Positions 41,193 to 50,145 of a stretch of 64,000 bases of DNA are shown piece after piece. Below the pieces are notes generated by a model. The model was not told the origin of the DNA and ran no database searches. It saw nothing but the letters and a program-made list of their open reading frames with translations. Each line of letters starts with the position of its first letter. Within the stretch, counting starts at the first letter, position 1. Made by a program: the position numbers and the translations under genes. Origin of the DNA: Micromonospora sp. NBC_01796 (GTDB lineage: Bacteria; Actinomycetota; Actinomycetes; Mycobacteriales; Micromonosporaceae); NCBI RefSeq assembly GCF_035917455.1, contig NZ_CP109078.1:3968001-4032000 (forward strand), read 5' to 3'.

Positions 41193-42131
41193 GTGCGAGC
41201 GGTGGGACTGGACGAGTTCGGTGGACCGGAGGTGCTCCGGGTGGTGGAGCTGCCCCGCCCGGAGGCGGGACCGGGGCAGATCGGGATCCGGGTGCACGCG
41301 GCCGGGGTCACCCCGGGTGACGTGCTGCTGCGCTCCGGTCGGATAGCGGCCCTGATGCGGGGCGTGCGGCAGCCGTACCTGCCGGGTCAGGAGGTGGCCG
41401 GGGTGGTCGACCAGATCGGTGCGGACACGGCCACCGACTTGCGGATCGGGGACCGGGTGATGGCGATGGTCGTCCCGATCCGGCCCGACGGCGGCGGGTA
41501 CGCCGAACACGTCGTGCTGGACGCGAACTGGGTGGGCCGTGCACCCGCCGGCACGAGCCACGCCGAGGCGGCGACGGTCCCGATGAACGGGCTGACCGCG
41601 CGGATGGCACTGGACCAACTCGACCTGCAGCCGGGAGCCACGCTGGCGGTCACCGGTGCCGCGGGCGCGGTCGGCGGGTTCGTCGTACAGCTCGCCAAGC
41701 ATGCGGGGCTGACGGTGTACGCCGACGCCAAGGCGTCGGACGTACCCCGGGTGTCCGCCCTCGGCGCGGACCAGGTGGTCGAACGCGGGCCCGGTGTCGC
41801 GGACCGGTTCCGCGAGCTTGCGCCCGGCGGCGTCGACGGCGCGGTCGACACGGTCGGCACCGCCGACCTGTTCGACGCGATCCGCGACGGTGGCGGCCTC
41901 GCGTGGGTCAGCGGCGGCTCGACCGAAGCGCCGCGCGGGATCAGAACCGGGTACGTCTACATGCCCGACTACGGCGGCCGACCCGACGAACTCGACGACC
42001 TGCGGCGTCTCGCCGAGACCGGAGTCCTGACCCTCCGGGTCGCCGACACCTTCCCGCCGGAGCAGGCAGGGCAGGCCCACCGCCTGGTCGAAGCCGGTGG
42101 CGTACGCGGTCGCCTCGTCATCGCCTTCTGA
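41193..42131 (+). CDS. Zinc-free MDR quinone/NADPH oxidoreductase
   Basis: 312 residues, medium-chain reductase of the quinone oxidoreductase type without zinc-binding cysteines. PYLPGQEVAGVVDQIG, NADPH site LAVTGAAGAVGGFVVQLAKHAG, then GGVDGAVDTVG. Likely reduces quinones or enones with NADPH; divergent HxlR suggests induction by electrophiles. GTG 41193 has GGAGAGG nine bases upstream; GTG 41184 is a less likely start. Confidence 0.88.
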   Translation: MRAVGLDEFGGPEVLRVVELPRPEAGPGQIGIRVHAAGVTPGDVLLRSGRIAALMRGVRQPYLPGQEVAGVVDQIGADTATDLRIGDRVMAMVVPIRPDGGGYAEHVVLDANWVGRAPAGTSHAEAATVPMNGLTARMALDQLDLQPGATLAVTGAAGAVGGFVVQLAKHAGLTVYADAKASDVPRVSALGADQVVERGPGVADRFRELAPGGVDGAVDTVGTADLFDAIRDGGGLAWVSGGSTEAPRGIRTGYVYMPDYGGRPDELDDLRRLAETGVLTLRVADTFPPEQAGQAHRLVEAGGVRGRLVIAF

Positions 42132-42194
42132 CCCGAACGGGTTCCGGGCCGGCTGATCCCAAGCGCGTTCCGGTCGGCGATATCGGAAACGGGG

Positions 42195-42782
42195 TCAGGC
42201 CGGCCGGCGGAGCCCGCCCAGCAGGTGTTCCAGGGCCGTCATCGTGGCGTCGAGGGCGGCCGGGTCGGGGGACTGGGCCAGCCAGAGAGCGGCCTCGTTC
42301 ATCGCCCCGGACAGCAGTCGGGCCAGCGGCTGGACCGGCTGCGGGGTGACCACCCCGGCGGTGATCAGCGACTCCAGCGCCTCGGTCAGGTGATGGGCGG
42401 AGGAGGACTCGTCCATCAACCGCCACTCGTTCCAGCCCAGCACGGTTGGCGCGTCGACCAGCATGATCCGCCGGATCGCCGGGTCCGAACCAGCGGCCAG
42501 GAAGGCCCGGCACCCGGCGAGGAGTTGCTGCCACGGATCGTCGTACGCCCCGGCGGCCTCGGCCACCCTCTCCCCCAGGTCCCGTTGCGCCTGTTCGACC
42601 ACCGCCCGGAACAGCCCGGCCTTGCTCCCGAAGTGGTGGTACGCCGCCCCCTTCGTCACCCCGACCGCGTGGGCGACCTCCTCCAGCACCACCGCGTGGA
42701 AGCCGTCCCGGGCGAACCGTCGCCGGCCCTCCGTCAGCAGCGCACGCCGGGTCTCGGCCCGCTGCTCGGCCCGACTCACCAT
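42195..42782 (-). CDS. TetR-family repressor
   Basis: 195 residues. N-terminal ALLTEGRRRFARDGFHAVVLEEVAHAVGVTKGAAYHHFGSKAGLFRAV is the DNA-binding domain; C-terminal helical domain ends LEHLLGGLRRPA. The ATG at 42782 is chosen (MVSRAEQRAETRR). Divergent from the VOC gene, with two matching operators between them. Effector unknown. Confidence 0.9.
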   Translation of the reverse strand: MVSRAEQRAETRRALLTEGRRRFARDGFHAVVLEEVAHAVGVTKGAAYHHFGSKAGLFRAVVEQAQRDLGERVAEAAGAYDDPWQQLLAGCRAFLAAGSDPAIRRIMLVDAPTVLGWNEWRLMDESSSAHHLTEALESLITAGVVTPQPVQPLARLLSGAMNEAALWLAQSPDPAALDATMTALEHLLGGLRRPA

Positions 42783-42849
42783 CGCAGGCCCGCCCCGCCG
42801 ATCCCGCCGACCGTTCCGTTCATCCCGCCGCCCGTCCCGTCCACCGCGA

Positions 42850-42878
42850 TTGACATACCGAGAGTATGTCACTAGCGT
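42850..42878 (+). promoter_or_regulatory. Promoter of the VOC gene (42922)
   Basis: TTGACA (42850-42855), 17 bp, TAGCGT (42873-42878), close to the ideal housekeeping promoter. The first TetR operator (42852-42870) covers its spacer and -35. Confidence 0.75.
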
Positions 42879-42900
42879 CCGTTCGCATACCCAAGGTATG
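42852..42900. promoter_or_regulatory. Two TetR operators, CATACC-like palindromes
   Basis: Box 1 GACATACCGAGAGTATGTC (42852-42870) and box 2 CATACCCAAGGTATG (42886-42900) share CATACC-N3-(G/A)GTATG symmetry. They lie 16 bp apart between the divergent tetR and VOC genes and overlap the VOC promoter. Confidence 0.75.
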
Positions 42901-42921
42901 TGAACCGATGACGGAGGTCCC

Positions 42922-43362
42922 ATGGAAACCGCGCTGACCAGCTTCTACCCGGTGATCTGCACCCGTGACGTGGCCGCGTCCCGCGACTTCTACACCCGGC
43001 ACTTCGGCTTCGAGACCACCTTCGAAGCCGACTGGTACGTCAGCCTCCGCCGCCCCGAATCCCCGCACTACGAGTTGGCGCTGCTCGACCACACCCACGA
43101 GACGCTGCCCGACGGCTACCGCCGACCGGTCCAGGGGCTGATCCTCAACTTCGAGGTGACCGATGTGGACGCCGAACACCGGCGGCTGGTGCACGGGGCC
43201 GGGCTCACCGAGGAACTCTCCCTGCGCAGCGAGGACTTCGGCCAGCGGCACTTCATCGTCGCCGCCCCCGACGGCGTACTGGTCGACGTCATCACCCCCA
43301 TCGCCCCCGGCGAGGCGTACGCGGCACAGTTCAACCCGGCCACCGCCCCGGCCGGCGACTGA
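42922..43362 (+). CDS. VOC-family (glyoxalase-like) protein
   Basis: 146 residues. [37 protein letters not shown] in the first module and [19 protein letters not shown], then [20 protein letters not shown] in the second, with a plausible Asp/Glu metal ligand. Similar to bleomycin-resistance/glyoxalase-type proteins of unknown substrate; the adjacent TetR repressor with two operators suggests it responds to a small molecule. Confidence 0.88.
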   Translation: METALTSFYPVICTRDVAASRDFYTRHFGFETTFEADWYVSLRRPESPHYELALLDHTHETLPDGYRRPVQGLILNFEVTDVDAEHRRLVHGAGLTEELSLRSEDFGQRHFIVAAPDGVLVDVITPIAPGEAYAAQFNPATAPAGD

Positions 43363-43530
43363 GGGACCACCACCCCGGACCCACCCCGATTTGTGATCAA
43401 TAAATTTCTCCGTCGGTGGATCCGTGCCGCCGAACCGGGCGTCGAATGATCACCGCGTCGTCCGTACGGGCATGCCGGGCGACCGCGGGGTTCGTAGAGT
43501 TCGACCCGGTGTGGGTGGCAGGGGAGGCAC

Positions 43531-44550
43531 GTGATGTTCGACGACACGGGGCTGCTGGGGGCCGCGGAGGAGCGGGCGTACCGGCTGCTCCTGCGGCTCT
43601 CCGCGGCCAGTCCCGCCGACCTGGCCGGGCTGGCCGCGCTGCCGGTGACCGAGGCGGCCGAACTGCTGGAGGCGTTGCGCAGCAAGGGACTCGCCGTCGC
43701 CCGTCCCGGCCCCGAGCCGGTGTTCGAACCGCTGCCGCCGGACGTCGCCCTCGGCAACACCCTGCTGCGCCGGCAGGAGTCGCTGGAGACCGCGCGGCAG
43801 GCGGTCGCCGCGCTGACCGAGGAGTACCGGGCCAGCGACCGCCGCCGCAACGCCGACCACCTGGTGGAGGTGGTCGTCGGCGCCACCGCGCTACGGGAAC
43901 AGCTCCGGGACCTGCAGAACTCGGCCCGCGAGGAAATCCTCTGGTTCTGCCGGGCCAACCCGCTGGCGATGTCCGGACCGGAGAACTCCGAGGAGTCGAC
44001 CGCCCTGACCAGGGGCGTACGGTACCGCGCGATCTACGAACGGGCGCTGCTGGAAATGCCCGGCGAGTTGGACAGCATCGCCGAGAGCGTACGCGGCGGC
44101 GAGGAGGCCCGTACGCTGCCGGCGCTGCCGGTCCGGCTCGCCATCGCCGACCGCTCCACCGCGATCTGCCCGCTCGTGCCCGACGACCACCAGGGCATCG
44201 GCGAGCCGACCGCCGCCCTGATCCGGCGCAGTGAACTGCTCGACGCGCTGTTCGCCCTCTTCGAGAGCCACTGGGACCGGGCCAGCCCGATCCGCTGGGA
44301 CGGAGAGCCCGGCGGCACGGGGGGCGAACTGACAGTGGCCACCGAATCCGGCGTCGACGAGGTGCTGGACGGGAGCGAACGCTTCCTGCTGTCGCTGTTC
44401 GTGGCCGGGTTCCCGGACAAGTCGATCGCGTCGCAACTCGGCGTCAGCCGCCGTACGGTGCAACGCCGGCTGGAGCGGTTGATGCTGCTCGCCGGCGTGG
44501 ACACCCGTACCGGCCTGGCCTTCCAGGCCGCCCGTCGGGGCTGGCTCTGA
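43531..44550 (+). CDS. LuxR-type HTH regulator with TrmB-like N-terminus
   Basis: 339 residues. N-terminal winged-helix-like part (AEERAYRLLLRLSAASPADLAGLAALPVTEAAELLEALRSKGLAVAR), central ligand-like region, C-terminal LuxR helix-turn-helix FLLSLFVAGFPDKSIASQLGVSRRTVQRRLERLMLLAGVDTRT. No receiver domain. This architecture is common in Streptomyces beside secreted S8 protease genes; here the subtilase gene is convergent, 44 bp away. GTG 43531 follows GGGGAGGCAC. Confidence 0.85.
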   Translation: MMFDDTGLLGAAEERAYRLLLRLSAASPADLAGLAALPVTEAAELLEALRSKGLAVARPGPEPVFEPLPPDVALGNTLLRRQESLETARQAVAALTEEYRASDRRRNADHLVEVVVGATALREQLRDLQNSAREEILWFCRANPLAMSGPENSEESTALTRGVRYRAIYERALLEMPGELDSIAESVRGGEEARTLPALPVRLAIADRSTAICPLVPDDHQGIGEPTAALIRRSELLDALFALFESHWDRASPIRWDGEPGGTGGELTVATESGVDEVLDGSERFLLSLFVAGFPDKSIASQLGVSRRTVQRRLERLMLLAGVDTRTGLAFQAARRGWL

Positions 44551-44551
44551 G

Positions 44552-44590
44552 CGTCGGGCGGGACGACGGGACCGGTCGCCCCGCCCGACG
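44552..44590. terminator. Bidirectional hairpin between HTH and S8 protease genes
   Basis: CGTCGGGCGGG (44552-44562) and CCCGCCCGACG (44580-44590), perfect 11-bp arms, 17-nt loop. Confidence 0.7.
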
Positions 44591-44594
44591 GGCC

Positions 44595-47500
44595 TCAGCG
44601 CAGGCCGTACGCCCGGATCACGGTCTGGGTGACCGCGTTGCCGGACCGGTCGGTGGCCTTGACCCGCAGCGACACCGTGCCCCTGCCGGCCGGGATCGTC
44701 GCCCGGTAGTCCGTGCCGTCCCCGGACACCCGGGCCTTCTTCCACGTGCGTCCCTCGTCGAAGGACACGTCGACGGTCAGCTCGGTCCCGCGCGGCGCAG
44801 ACAGTCCGTCCTGGCTGCGCAGACCCAGACCGAGCGTGTGCTGGCGGTCGGTCGCCCGGCCGTTCGCGTCCACCGGTGCGGAGTAGTCGACCTGCAACAG
44901 CGGCAGCGGCCTGGCCCGGTCGCCGGACTGCTGGCCGGAGCGGAAGTCCCACACCGTCTCGGTACGGGTACCGAAGCTCCACTCCTCGCCGTCGCGTTGG
45001 GTGGTCAACGCCAACCGGTACCGTGCCTCCGGCCCGGTGGTGGTGACATCCTGGCGGGCGTTGGGCAGCTCGGCGAGCAGCTTTCCGTTGCGCCACAGCT
45101 TCGCCCCGACCTGGGTCGCCTCACCGATGGTGAAGTGGCCGTCGGAGTCGACGAACTCCGGCACCCGCAGCGCGAACGCGTTCCCGGTACGGGTGGAGAC
45201 CAGCTCCGGCACCCCGGCCGGCGACGCCGGTCGGACCACCGGGGCGATCCAGCTCTCCTGCGACCTACCGGCACGGTAGGAAGTGGGCGGCTCGGTCATC
45301 CCACCAGCCAGCGAGCCGAAGTCGTTCCACGGCCAGTCGTGCACCACCCGGTGCTGCCACAGTGAGTCCCCGCTGGTCACCCACTCCTCGCGGACCTTCG
45401 GGGTCTCGACGAAGCGGGACGAGTCGTTCCACGAAAACGTCTGCCAGGGGCGCCATCCGAATCGCTGCTCCTTCTGCCACGGGATACCGCCGTTGTCGGC
45501 GTAGGTGGAGGTGATCCGTACCGAGTTGGCTTCGGTCACCCGGTAGACGACCCGGTCCGGAACCCGGCCGGTCTCGACATGCTGGACGTCGTACAGGTAT
45601 GGGCTGGACGTGGTCAGGGTCAGCTTCAACCTGGCCCGGCCCTTGGCGGCGCGGGCGATCAGCTTCTCCCCGGCGTCGGCCGTCACGGCCAGCATCGGGA
45701 TCGCCTCCCGGTCACCGATCGGCCGCCACACCGTCCAGGCCGACCAGTCCGCCGGGCGGACCATCAGGGTCACCGCCGCACCGGCGGCAGCCGCGGCAGC
45801 GGTCACCTCGCTCTCGCTCGGCGCGTCCTCCCCACCCGGCTCGTTGGCCGAGCGGATCACGACCGCGGCGCCGCGTACCTTCGCCGCCGCCAGCTCGGCC
45901 GGGGTGCCCCGGCCGGCGTAGACCAGCGGGAACTCACGCTCACCGTCGTACGCCGGGGACTGCCCGGTCAGGTTGATGTCCAGCGGACCGGACACCCCGT
46001 CGACCTTGGCCTGCACCATTGGCGCGACGAGCTGCCAGCGGGAGGAGAACTCGAACTTCCCGGTGGAGACCCGCTTCGTCGGGGTGACGTTGACCTGCTG
46101 GACGGTGCTGAAGCTCATCACCCCGAGGTCCATCTGCCGGCCGGTGCCGGTCACCCGGTGCACGTAGTAGCTCAACACCGCCTGCTGCTCGGACGGCTTG
46201 GGCGTCTCGATCCGGATCGGGGTGCCCTTGCGGGCGTCGAGCAGGACCTCGATGTCCCGGTCGACCCGCAACTCCGGATCGATGATCGCGGTCAGCTGCT
46301 CGTTCTGCACCCCGCCGTCGGAGATCAGCGCGTTGAGCAGGTAGGTGCCCTCCTCGACCTGTACCTGCTGGGTCGTGCCCTCCCACAGGAAACCGAGGAA
46401 GTCCGACCGGCTGCTGTCGCCCTGGAGCATGACGACCGGAACCGCCACCGGCTTGCCGGCCCGGTCCACCGCGCGCAGGGTCACCGTGTGCCGGGGACCC
46501 TCCGAGGTGACCGCCAGCGCCGTGGTGACGAGTACGCCATCCGGCCCGGTCGCGGTGACCCAGCCGCCGTACTGGCCGGGTGCCAGGTTCGCCAGGTCGA
46601 CGGTGACCGGTACCTCCACCGAACCCTTGGCCGGCACGGTCACCGTACCGGTGCCGGTGGTGATCGCGCCGTTCTGCGGGGCCCTGGTGCCGAGGTTCGA
46701 CACGTCCACGGCGAGCGTGAGCGTCACCGGTGCCGTCCCGTCGTTGGTGTACGTCACCGTCCGGCTGACCGGAGCGGTGCCGGGTCCCGCGCCCGTATGC
46801 AACCCGAAGTCGGCCACACCGGTGGCGAACACCCGCTGGCTCACCGCACGGGCCACGTCCACCCGACCGGCCCCCTCGGCGAACACCGACAGCTCCCTGT
46901 TCGTACGGGCGGTGCTGACCAGCGCGTCCTTCAGCCGTGCCGGCGACCAGTCGGGGTGCTGCTGCGCCAGGAGTACGGCCGCACCGGCCACGTGCGGGGT
47001 CGCCATCGAGGTGCCGGACGCGGCCGTGTAGAGGTCGTCGACCGGCGTACCCATGGTGGTGCCGGCGGCACGGGCGGCGACGATGTCCACACCCGGGGCG
47101 GTGATCTCCGGCTTGAGGCCCTCGTCACCGAGGCGCGGGCCCCGGCTGGAGAACTCGGCCAGCGACTCGTCCCGGTCGACCGCGCCGACGGTCAGCGCCG
47201 ACGGGGCGACACCGGGCGAACCGACGGTGTAGTCCGCGCCCTCGTTGCCGGCGGCGATCACGAACAGGGTGCCGTCCTCGGCGGTGATCCGGTCGACCGC
47301 CTGGCTCATCGGGTCGGTGCCGTCGGTTCCGCCACCGCCGAGGCTCATGTTGATGACCGCCGCGCCCTGGTCGGCGGCCCACTCCATGCCGGAGATGATC
47401 CACGACTCGTAGCCGCTGCCGTCGTCGCCGAGGACCTTGCCGACCAGCAGGCTCGCGCCCGGCGCGACCCCCTTGCGGGTGCCGCCGGACCCGGCGCCGG

Positions 47501-48356
47501 TGCCGGCGACGGTTGCCGCCACATGGGTGCCGTGGCCGAAGTGGTCGGTGGTGTCGGGGCTATCGCTGAAGTTCTGCGCGAGCGCCACCTTGCCGGCGAT
47601 GTCGGGGTGGGTCTGGTCGATTCCGGTGTCGAGCACGGCCACCTTGACCCCGGTGCCGTCGAACCCGGCCTGCCAGGCGGCGGGGGCGCCGATCTGGGCG
47701 GTGCTGCGGTCGAGCACCGGGTGGACCTTGCCGTCGAGCCAGATCTGGCTGATCCCGTTGCCGAACGCGGGTGCGCCGGAGCCGGCCGACCGGGCACCGG
47801 GTGCGGTCGTCGCCGGTGCGGCGCCCTGCCAGAACCCGGCCAGCGAGTCCTTGCGGGCGGTCAGTGCGGCACCGCCGATGCTGGCCAGCGGACGGGCGGC
47901 GGTCGTACCGGCCAGGGCGCGGGCGGTGGTGGCGGCGCCGGGGTCCCGGTACCGGACGATCAGCGGGAGGCTGGCCGCCGAACCGTCGCCGTAACCGTCG
48001 GCGATCAGCTCCTCGACGTCGAACAGGTCCGCGTCCAGGGTGCCGGCGGAGACGTACGGGACGACGTCGCTGGGCAGGACCCGCATCCCGCCGTCGACCT
48101 CGACGGTGTGGAAGGTGATCCCCTCCCGGCCGGGGGCGGGGTGGACCGAGGCGGCGTACCGGCCACCGCCGGCCGGGGCGACCTCGACGACGTCACCGGT
48201 GATCAGGGTGACCCTGGACGAGCCGCCCAACGGGTTCGGCACCGCTCCCGGCGGTACGGCCGTCGGTGGGGCGGCTGAGGCCGGTGGCGTACCGGCGGCG
48301 GTGATCGCGAGTACGGCCACCAAGCCGGCGGCCGTACGACGCAGGGGGGTGGACAT
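44595..48356 (-). CDS. Large secreted subtilisin-like (S8) protease
   Basis: 1253 residues. Signal peptide MSTPLRRTAAGLVAVLAITA ending near ASAAP. Propeptide region to about 215, S8 catalytic domain about 225-500: Asp243 in VAVLDTGID, His275 in DHFGHGTHVA, oxyanion Asn371 in AAGNEG, Ser450 in SGTSMATPHVAGAA. Thereafter beta-rich modules: a domain like the C-terminal part of streptomycete secreted proteases, a possible PA-like insert (VYAGRGTPAELAAAKVRGAAVVIRSA), and a final cadherin/Ig-like region (FDEGRTWKKARVSGDG) before GNAVTQTVIRAYGLR. Secreted degradative protease; likely regulated by the convergent HTH gene or in response to growth phase. ATG 48356 has GAGGAG before it. Confidence 0.95.
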   Translation of the reverse strand: MSTPLRRTAAGLVAVLAITAAGTPPASAAPPTAVPPGAVPNPLGGSSRVTLITGDVVEVAPAGGGRYAASVHPAPGREGITFHTVEVDGGMRVLPSDVVPYVSAGTLDADLFDVEELIADGYGDGSAASLPLIVRYRDPGAATTARALAGTTAARPLASIGGAALTARKDSLAGFWQGAAPATTAPGARSAGSGAPAFGNGISQIWLDGKVHPVLDRSTAQIGAPAAWQAGFDGTGVKVAVLDTGIDQTHPDIAGKVALAQNFSDSPDTTDHFGHGTHVAATVAGTGAGSGGTRKGVAPGASLLVGKVLGDDGSGYESWIISGMEWAADQGAAVINMSLGGGGTDGTDPMSQAVDRITAEDGTLFVIAAGNEGADYTVGSPGVAPSALTVGAVDRDESLAEFSSRGPRLGDEGLKPEITAPGVDIVAARAAGTTMGTPVDDLYTAASGTSMATPHVAGAAVLLAQQHPDWSPARLKDALVSTARTNRELSVFAEGAGRVDVARAVSQRVFATGVADFGLHTGAGPGTAPVSRTVTYTNDGTAPVTLTLAVDVSNLGTRAPQNGAITTGTGTVTVPAKGSVEVPVTVDLANLAPGQYGGWVTATGPDGVLVTTALAVTSEGPRHTVTLRAVDRAGKPVAVPVVMLQGDSSRSDFLGFLWEGTTQQVQVEEGTYLLNALISDGGVQNEQLTAIIDPELRVDRDIEVLLDARKGTPIRIETPKPSEQQAVLSYYVHRVTGTGRQMDLGVMSFSTVQQVNVTPTKRVSTGKFEFSSRWQLVAPMVQAKVDGVSGPLDINLTGQSPAYDGEREFPLVYAGRGTPAELAAAKVRGAAVVIRSANEPGGEDAPSESEVTAAAAAAGAAVTLMVRPADWSAWTVWRPIGDREAIPMLAVTADAGEKLIARAAKGRARLKLTLTTSSPYLYDVQHVETGRVPDRVVYRVTEANSVRITSTYADNGGIPWQKEQRFGWRPWQTFSWNDSSRFVETPKVREEWVTSGDSLWQHRVVHDWPWNDFGSLAGGMTEPPTSYRAGRSQESWIAPVVRPASPAGVPELVSTRTGNAFALRVPEFVDSDGHFTIGEATQVGAKLWRNGKLLAELPNARQDVTTTGPEARYRLALTTQRDGEEWSFGTRTETVWDFRSGQQSGDRARPLPLLQVDYSAPVDANGRATDRQHTLGLGLRSQDGLSAPRGTELTVDVSFDEGRTWKKARVSGDGTDYRATIPAGRGTVSLRVKATDRSGNAVTQTVIRAYGLR

Positions 48357-48613
48357 TTGCCAGACTCCTCGGGTTCAGCGGACCGCCATCAAAATGGCGA
48401 CAGCTCGGAGTCTGTGGCTGGAACATTTCGCCGGTCCCGTATCGGCGGTGCCGCAGAGGCGACATGGCGCTAAGTGGACATCCCACCGCAGCACCGGGTA
48501 AACCACCGGTCAACAGTTGGTGATCGATGGATAGTGCCCGGCGACCTGCGGCCTGTTTCGCGGGCAGCGCTCATCGCCGGCAGGGTGAGGGCCGGCGGGG
48601 CGGGTCGGGGGCG

Positions 48614-49153
48614 TCAGTCGGCGTGCCGGGCGAGATCGGTCAGCGCGTCGCCGGTGAGCCGGTACGGCAGCCACTCGTCCATCGCGGCGGCGCCGATCGA
48701 GTGGTAGAACTCGCGGGCCGGGTTCCAGTTGAGCACCCACCAGTCCAGCCGCTGGTAACCGCGCTCGACGCAGACGGCGGCCAGGGTGGCGAGCAGCCTC
48801 CGGCCCGTACCGGTGCCCCGGGCCGCCGGTCGGACGTAGAGGTCCTCCAGGTAGATCCCGTGGACGCCGCGCCAGGTGGAGAAGTTGAGGAACCAGAGCG
48901 CGAAACCGATCGGCTCACCGTCGGCGTCGAGCGCGACATGCCCGAACAGCGCCGGCTGCTCGGCGAAGAGGGCCGCGTGCAGCTGCTCCTCGGTGAGGTG
49001 GCACTCGTCCGGGGCGCGTTCGTACTCGGCCAACTCGTGCACCATCGCGACGATGGCCGGCACGTCCGAGGGACGCGCCGGCCGAATCGCGGGTGGGGGA
49101 CTCTCGTCCCCCCGGTCGGCTTGTGGCCGGCCGGTGGAAACAGTGGAGCTCAC
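48614..49153 (-). CDS. GNAT acetyltransferase
   Basis: 179 residues. IRPARPSDVPAIVAMVHELAEYERAP at the N-terminus, LEDLYVRPAARGTGTGRRLLATLAA (acetyl-CoA loop RGTGTGR), LDWWVLNWNPAREFYHSIGAAAMDEW. Resembles diamine/spermidine-type N-acetyltransferases. GTG 49153 overlaps the sodN stop (GTGA), showing translational coupling with nickel superoxide dismutase. Confidence 0.88.
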   Translation of the reverse strand: MSSTVSTGRPQADRGDESPPPAIRPARPSDVPAIVAMVHELAEYERAPDECHLTEEQLHAALFAEQPALFGHVALDADGEPIGFALWFLNFSTWRGVHGIYLEDLYVRPAARGTGTGRRLLATLAAVCVERGYQRLDWWVLNWNPAREFYHSIGAAAMDEWLPYRLTGDALTDLARHAD

Positions 49154-49557
49154 GCCTGCTTGGTCTCCCAGAAGATCTTCGAGATCTCGTCGATCTTCTG
49201 CAGCAGCTCGTCGGCCTTGGCCGGGTCGGTCGACGCCTTGGCGCCGCCGCCGCCACCGGCCAGCTTGGTGGCCTCGTTGAACAGCGAGTGCAGGTTCGGG
49301 TACTTCTCGAAGTGCGGCGGCTTGAAGTAGTCGGTCCAGAGCACCCACAGGTGGTGCTTGACCAGCTCGGCGCGCTGTTCCTTGATGATCAGGGCACGGG
49401 TCCGGAACTCCGGGTCCGTGTTGGCCTGGTACTTCTCGCAGATCGCCTTTACGGACTCGGCCTCAATCCGAGCCTGTGCCGGGTCGTAGACCCCGCAGGG
49501 CAGGTCGCAGTGGGCGTGCGCGACGAAACGTGGTGTGAGGATGCGTGGAAGTCGCAT
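49150..49557 (-). CDS. sodN: Nickel superoxide dismutase
   Basis: 135 residues with a 15-residue propeptide (MRLPRILTPRFVAHA). Mature N-terminus HCDLPCGVYDP is the nickel hook: His1, Cys2 and Cys6 of mature protein (residues 16, 17 and 21) bind Ni and dismutate superoxide. Remainder is the four-helix bundle (KAICEKYQANTDPEFRTRALIIKE, EKYPNLHSLFNEATKLAGG). The glycine run GGGGG is slightly unusual. ATG 49557 with GGAGGGCC is the family start. The divergent sodX gene removes the propeptide. Confidence 0.97.
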   Translation of the reverse strand: MRLPRILTPRFVAHAHCDLPCGVYDPAQARIEAESVKAICEKYQANTDPEFRTRALIIKEQRAELVKHHLWVLWTDYFKPPHFEKYPNLHSLFNEATKLAGGGGGAKASTDPAKADELLQKIDEISKIFWETKQA

Positions 49558-49641
49558 CAAGGCCCTCCGTGGGATGTTTGCGATGATCCGAGACGACATT
49601 ACTCCTGACTTACGTCCCCAGGGGCGGAGAGGTGAAACCTG

Positions 49642-50004
49642 GTGCGGATGGGACCAGCGGGAAATCGACCGGATCGAACGGTGCCACCGGGGCGCGGGCT
49701 GTTCGCCGTACTCGTGATCGGTCCGTCCATGGTGCCGACGCTGCGTCACGGCGACGCGGTGCTGGTGCGGCGGCGTGGTCGCGCGATCCGGCCCGGTGAC
49801 GTGGTCGTCGCGGTCTTCCGCACCCGCCCCGACCTGGTTGTGGTCAAGCGGGTGGTCCGCGCCGAGGATGGTGGGTGGTGGTTGCACGGTGACAACCCGC
49901 TGATCACGGACGACTCCCGAGCGTACGGAGTGGCCGATGTGCTCGGTCGGGTGGTGCTGCGGTACTGGCCGCGCCTGCGGAGGTTCGGTTACCACCCGGT
50001 ATGA
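49642..50004 (+). CDS. sodX: Ni-SOD maturation protease (SodX)
   Basis: 120 residues, S26 signal-peptidase-like domain. Catalytic Ser in VIGPSMVPTLRHGD, Lys in VVVKRVVRAEDGG, conserved WWLHGDNPLITDDSRAYG. It cleaves the SodN propeptide to expose the nickel hook. Lacks a transmembrane anchor, unlike Lep-type signal peptidases, as expected for SodX. Divergent from sodN across 84 bp, so both can share control (in Streptomyces through the nickel regulator Nur, whose box I did not identify). GTG 49642 has GGAGAGG nine bases before it. Confidence 0.92.
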   Translation: MRMGPAGNRPDRTVPPGRGLFAVLVIGPSMVPTLRHGDAVLVRRRGRAIRPGDVVVAVFRTRPDLVVVKRVVRAEDGGWWLHGDNPLITDDSRAYGVADVLGRVVLRYWPRLRRFGYHPV

Positions 50005-50145
50005 CCCTGCTCACAGGTACGGTAAACAGACGACAGTATGCTCATTGGCCGTGCCTGGGTGACCCCCCGCACCGCACCGCCGGTCTTTCGCCGACCTCGC
50101 GTCGAGCCGGTTGGGTCCAACTGCTCGACGAATCCTGGAGTTCCC

